Shown here piece after piece: positions 63,154-64,000 of a stretch of DNA of 64,000 nt. This DNA is from Talinum fruticosum (lineage: Eukaryota > Streptophyta > Magnoliopsida > Caryophyllales > Talinaceae): the NCBI GenBank assembly GCA_021018815.1, contig JAITYX010000055.1:3285422-3349421 (forward strand), read 5' to 3'. The notes below the pieces were generated by a model. That model saw nothing but the letters and a program-made list of their open reading frames with translations, ran no database searches and had not been told where the DNA came from. Within the stretch, counting starts at the first letter, position 1. Each line of letters opens with the position of its first letter. A program made the position numbers and the translations under genes.

Positions 63154-63233
63154 TTGGAACAAATCACAATTTGATGCTTTATATTAATGCAAGTTGGAAC
63201 AAATCACAATTTGATGCTATATATTAATGCAAG
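63154..63233. repeat. Tandem repeat, 2 x 40 bp
   Basis: Two adjacent 40-bp units, each starting TTGGAACAAATCACAATTTG, differ at one base (TTTATATT versus TATATATT). Confidence 0.95.
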
Positions 63234-63359
63234 TTTGAATTCAGAAAAGCTATGCAATGATCAGGATATCATGCTATAATCAGAATCTCATTAGTGCAAA
63301 ACATATACCCGAATCTCACTTATTTGGGACGTTTGACCTTTATGTTGGTCACTTGGTAA

Positions 63360-63940
63360 TTAAACGATAGAATCTATATATCCTCTCCCAAGTCCAACTG
63401 GCGTATACTCTTCTCGTACTCTTTTCCTTATTTTATCTAATGTCCAACCAATCATAGTTGGAAATGTTCTTTCAACATCCCTTGATGAAAATACAACCCT
63501 ATCAAGGTAGAATAACTGTAAGAGAAAAAAAAGATTAGTATATAATTCTACATTTTTGAATAGTTATTAGTGTACAATTGTACGAGTGGTTAGTGTACAA
63601 GTACACTCGACTAGTGTACAACTATACACTAATTTAAATTATCCTATTAAATGTCAATGAAATTTAAAACTCGTATACTTACTATCATAAATACAATAGG
63701 ACCTGCAAAATTTTTGACGTTGTGCTCTTTAAACTTTCGGACAGAAAGTTGAAGTTGATGAAGCACAAAATCTGACCAATCTAGTGATGCAATCTCATCC
63801 ACATTTGCGAGATTTTTCAGAAACGATTTCGGATAGTATTGATTTTGAGGTCCACTAAAAAACTTGCGACCATATACATCACAAAATTTCTCTTGAAAAC
63901 CTCTCCACCATCCTTTTGTGACAATATAAACTGTGGCATA
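63360..63940 (-). pseudogene. Fragment of a transposon-associated plant gene
   Basis: Two minus-strand exons join cleanly: 63683..63940 (open from an in-frame TGA at 63941) and 63360..63515 (TAA at 63360-63362), with a consensus GTAAGTAT donor and a CT-rich ...TTACAG acceptor. The protein pieces 'VDEIASLDWSDFVLHQLQLS', 'FAGPIVFMI' and 'LFYLDRVVFSSRDVERTFPT' followed by 'MIGWTLDKIRKRV' recall a plant-specific domain often found before Ulp1-type (C48) peptidases in Mutator- or CACTA-borne genes, with the pattern 'LDWC.FVL..L..S' then 'L.FL.V.YLDRVV' then 'FP....WT...I..R'. No start codon is present, and the upstream part is beyond the stop or the window. This assignment is from memory of the family pattern. 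Confidence 0.5.
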
Positions 63941-64000
63941 TCATAAATGTCGGGGAAAGGCATTTGATGTTGTACTCCTTTCGCCATTTACCCAGAAGCT

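Overview
The window is plant nuclear DNA from a eudicot. Genes carry many small exons with GT-AG introns, there is a plant-type tRNA-Asp, and the intergenic DNA is AT-rich with plant transposon classes (PIF/Harbinger, LTR, LINE, Helitron-like and fold-back elements). The proteins are standard eudicot families. I lean towards an asterid, but the sequence does not settle the species. All gene models were built by hand from splice sites and family knowledge; no search was run.

Layout: 0.2-2.8 kb, a TPR-like gene on the + strand whose 5' end is unclear. 4.3-10.1 kb, a G3BP-like NTF2 + RRM RNA-binding protein gene on the - strand. 11.1-12.1 kb, an element with long inverted repeats, next to a small single-exon DUF761 gene (12.3-12.9 kb, -). 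14.5 kb, tRNA-Asp(GTC). 14.8-17.3 kb, AT/GA-rich DNA with several related Helitron-like ends. 17.36-21.63 kb, a PIF/Harbinger transposon with a transposase and a decayed Myb-like gene. 22.3-23.1 kb, a LINE relic. 23.9-59.9 kb, one huge - strand gene of 42 coding exons spanning 36 kb. 63.4-63.9 kb, a piece of a transposon-associated plant gene.

The 36-kb gene is the main object. It encodes a four-part fusion of about 1,379 residues: two tandem beta-hydroxyacid-dehydrogenase units, a four-carbon-acid-sugar kinase (DUF1537/OtnK-like) and a class II aldolase. This is the plant family represented by Arabidopsis At1g18270. Nine consecutive exons of the first dehydrogenase unit match nine exons of the second in size and phase, so the intron-exon block was duplicated within the gene. 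Its introns hold LTR-type insertions, including a gag-only LTR element lying antisense in intron 21. The combination suggests one polypeptide covering several steps of a C4 sugar-acid (threonate-like) degradation route; that is inference.

A second pattern runs through the window. At least seven single-base losses, all in or beside short homopolymers, break otherwise intact frames: two in the fusion gene, two in the G3BP-like gene, two in the DUF761 gene and one in the transposase. The simplest reading is a draft assembly with homopolymer under-calling, not four independent pseudogenes.
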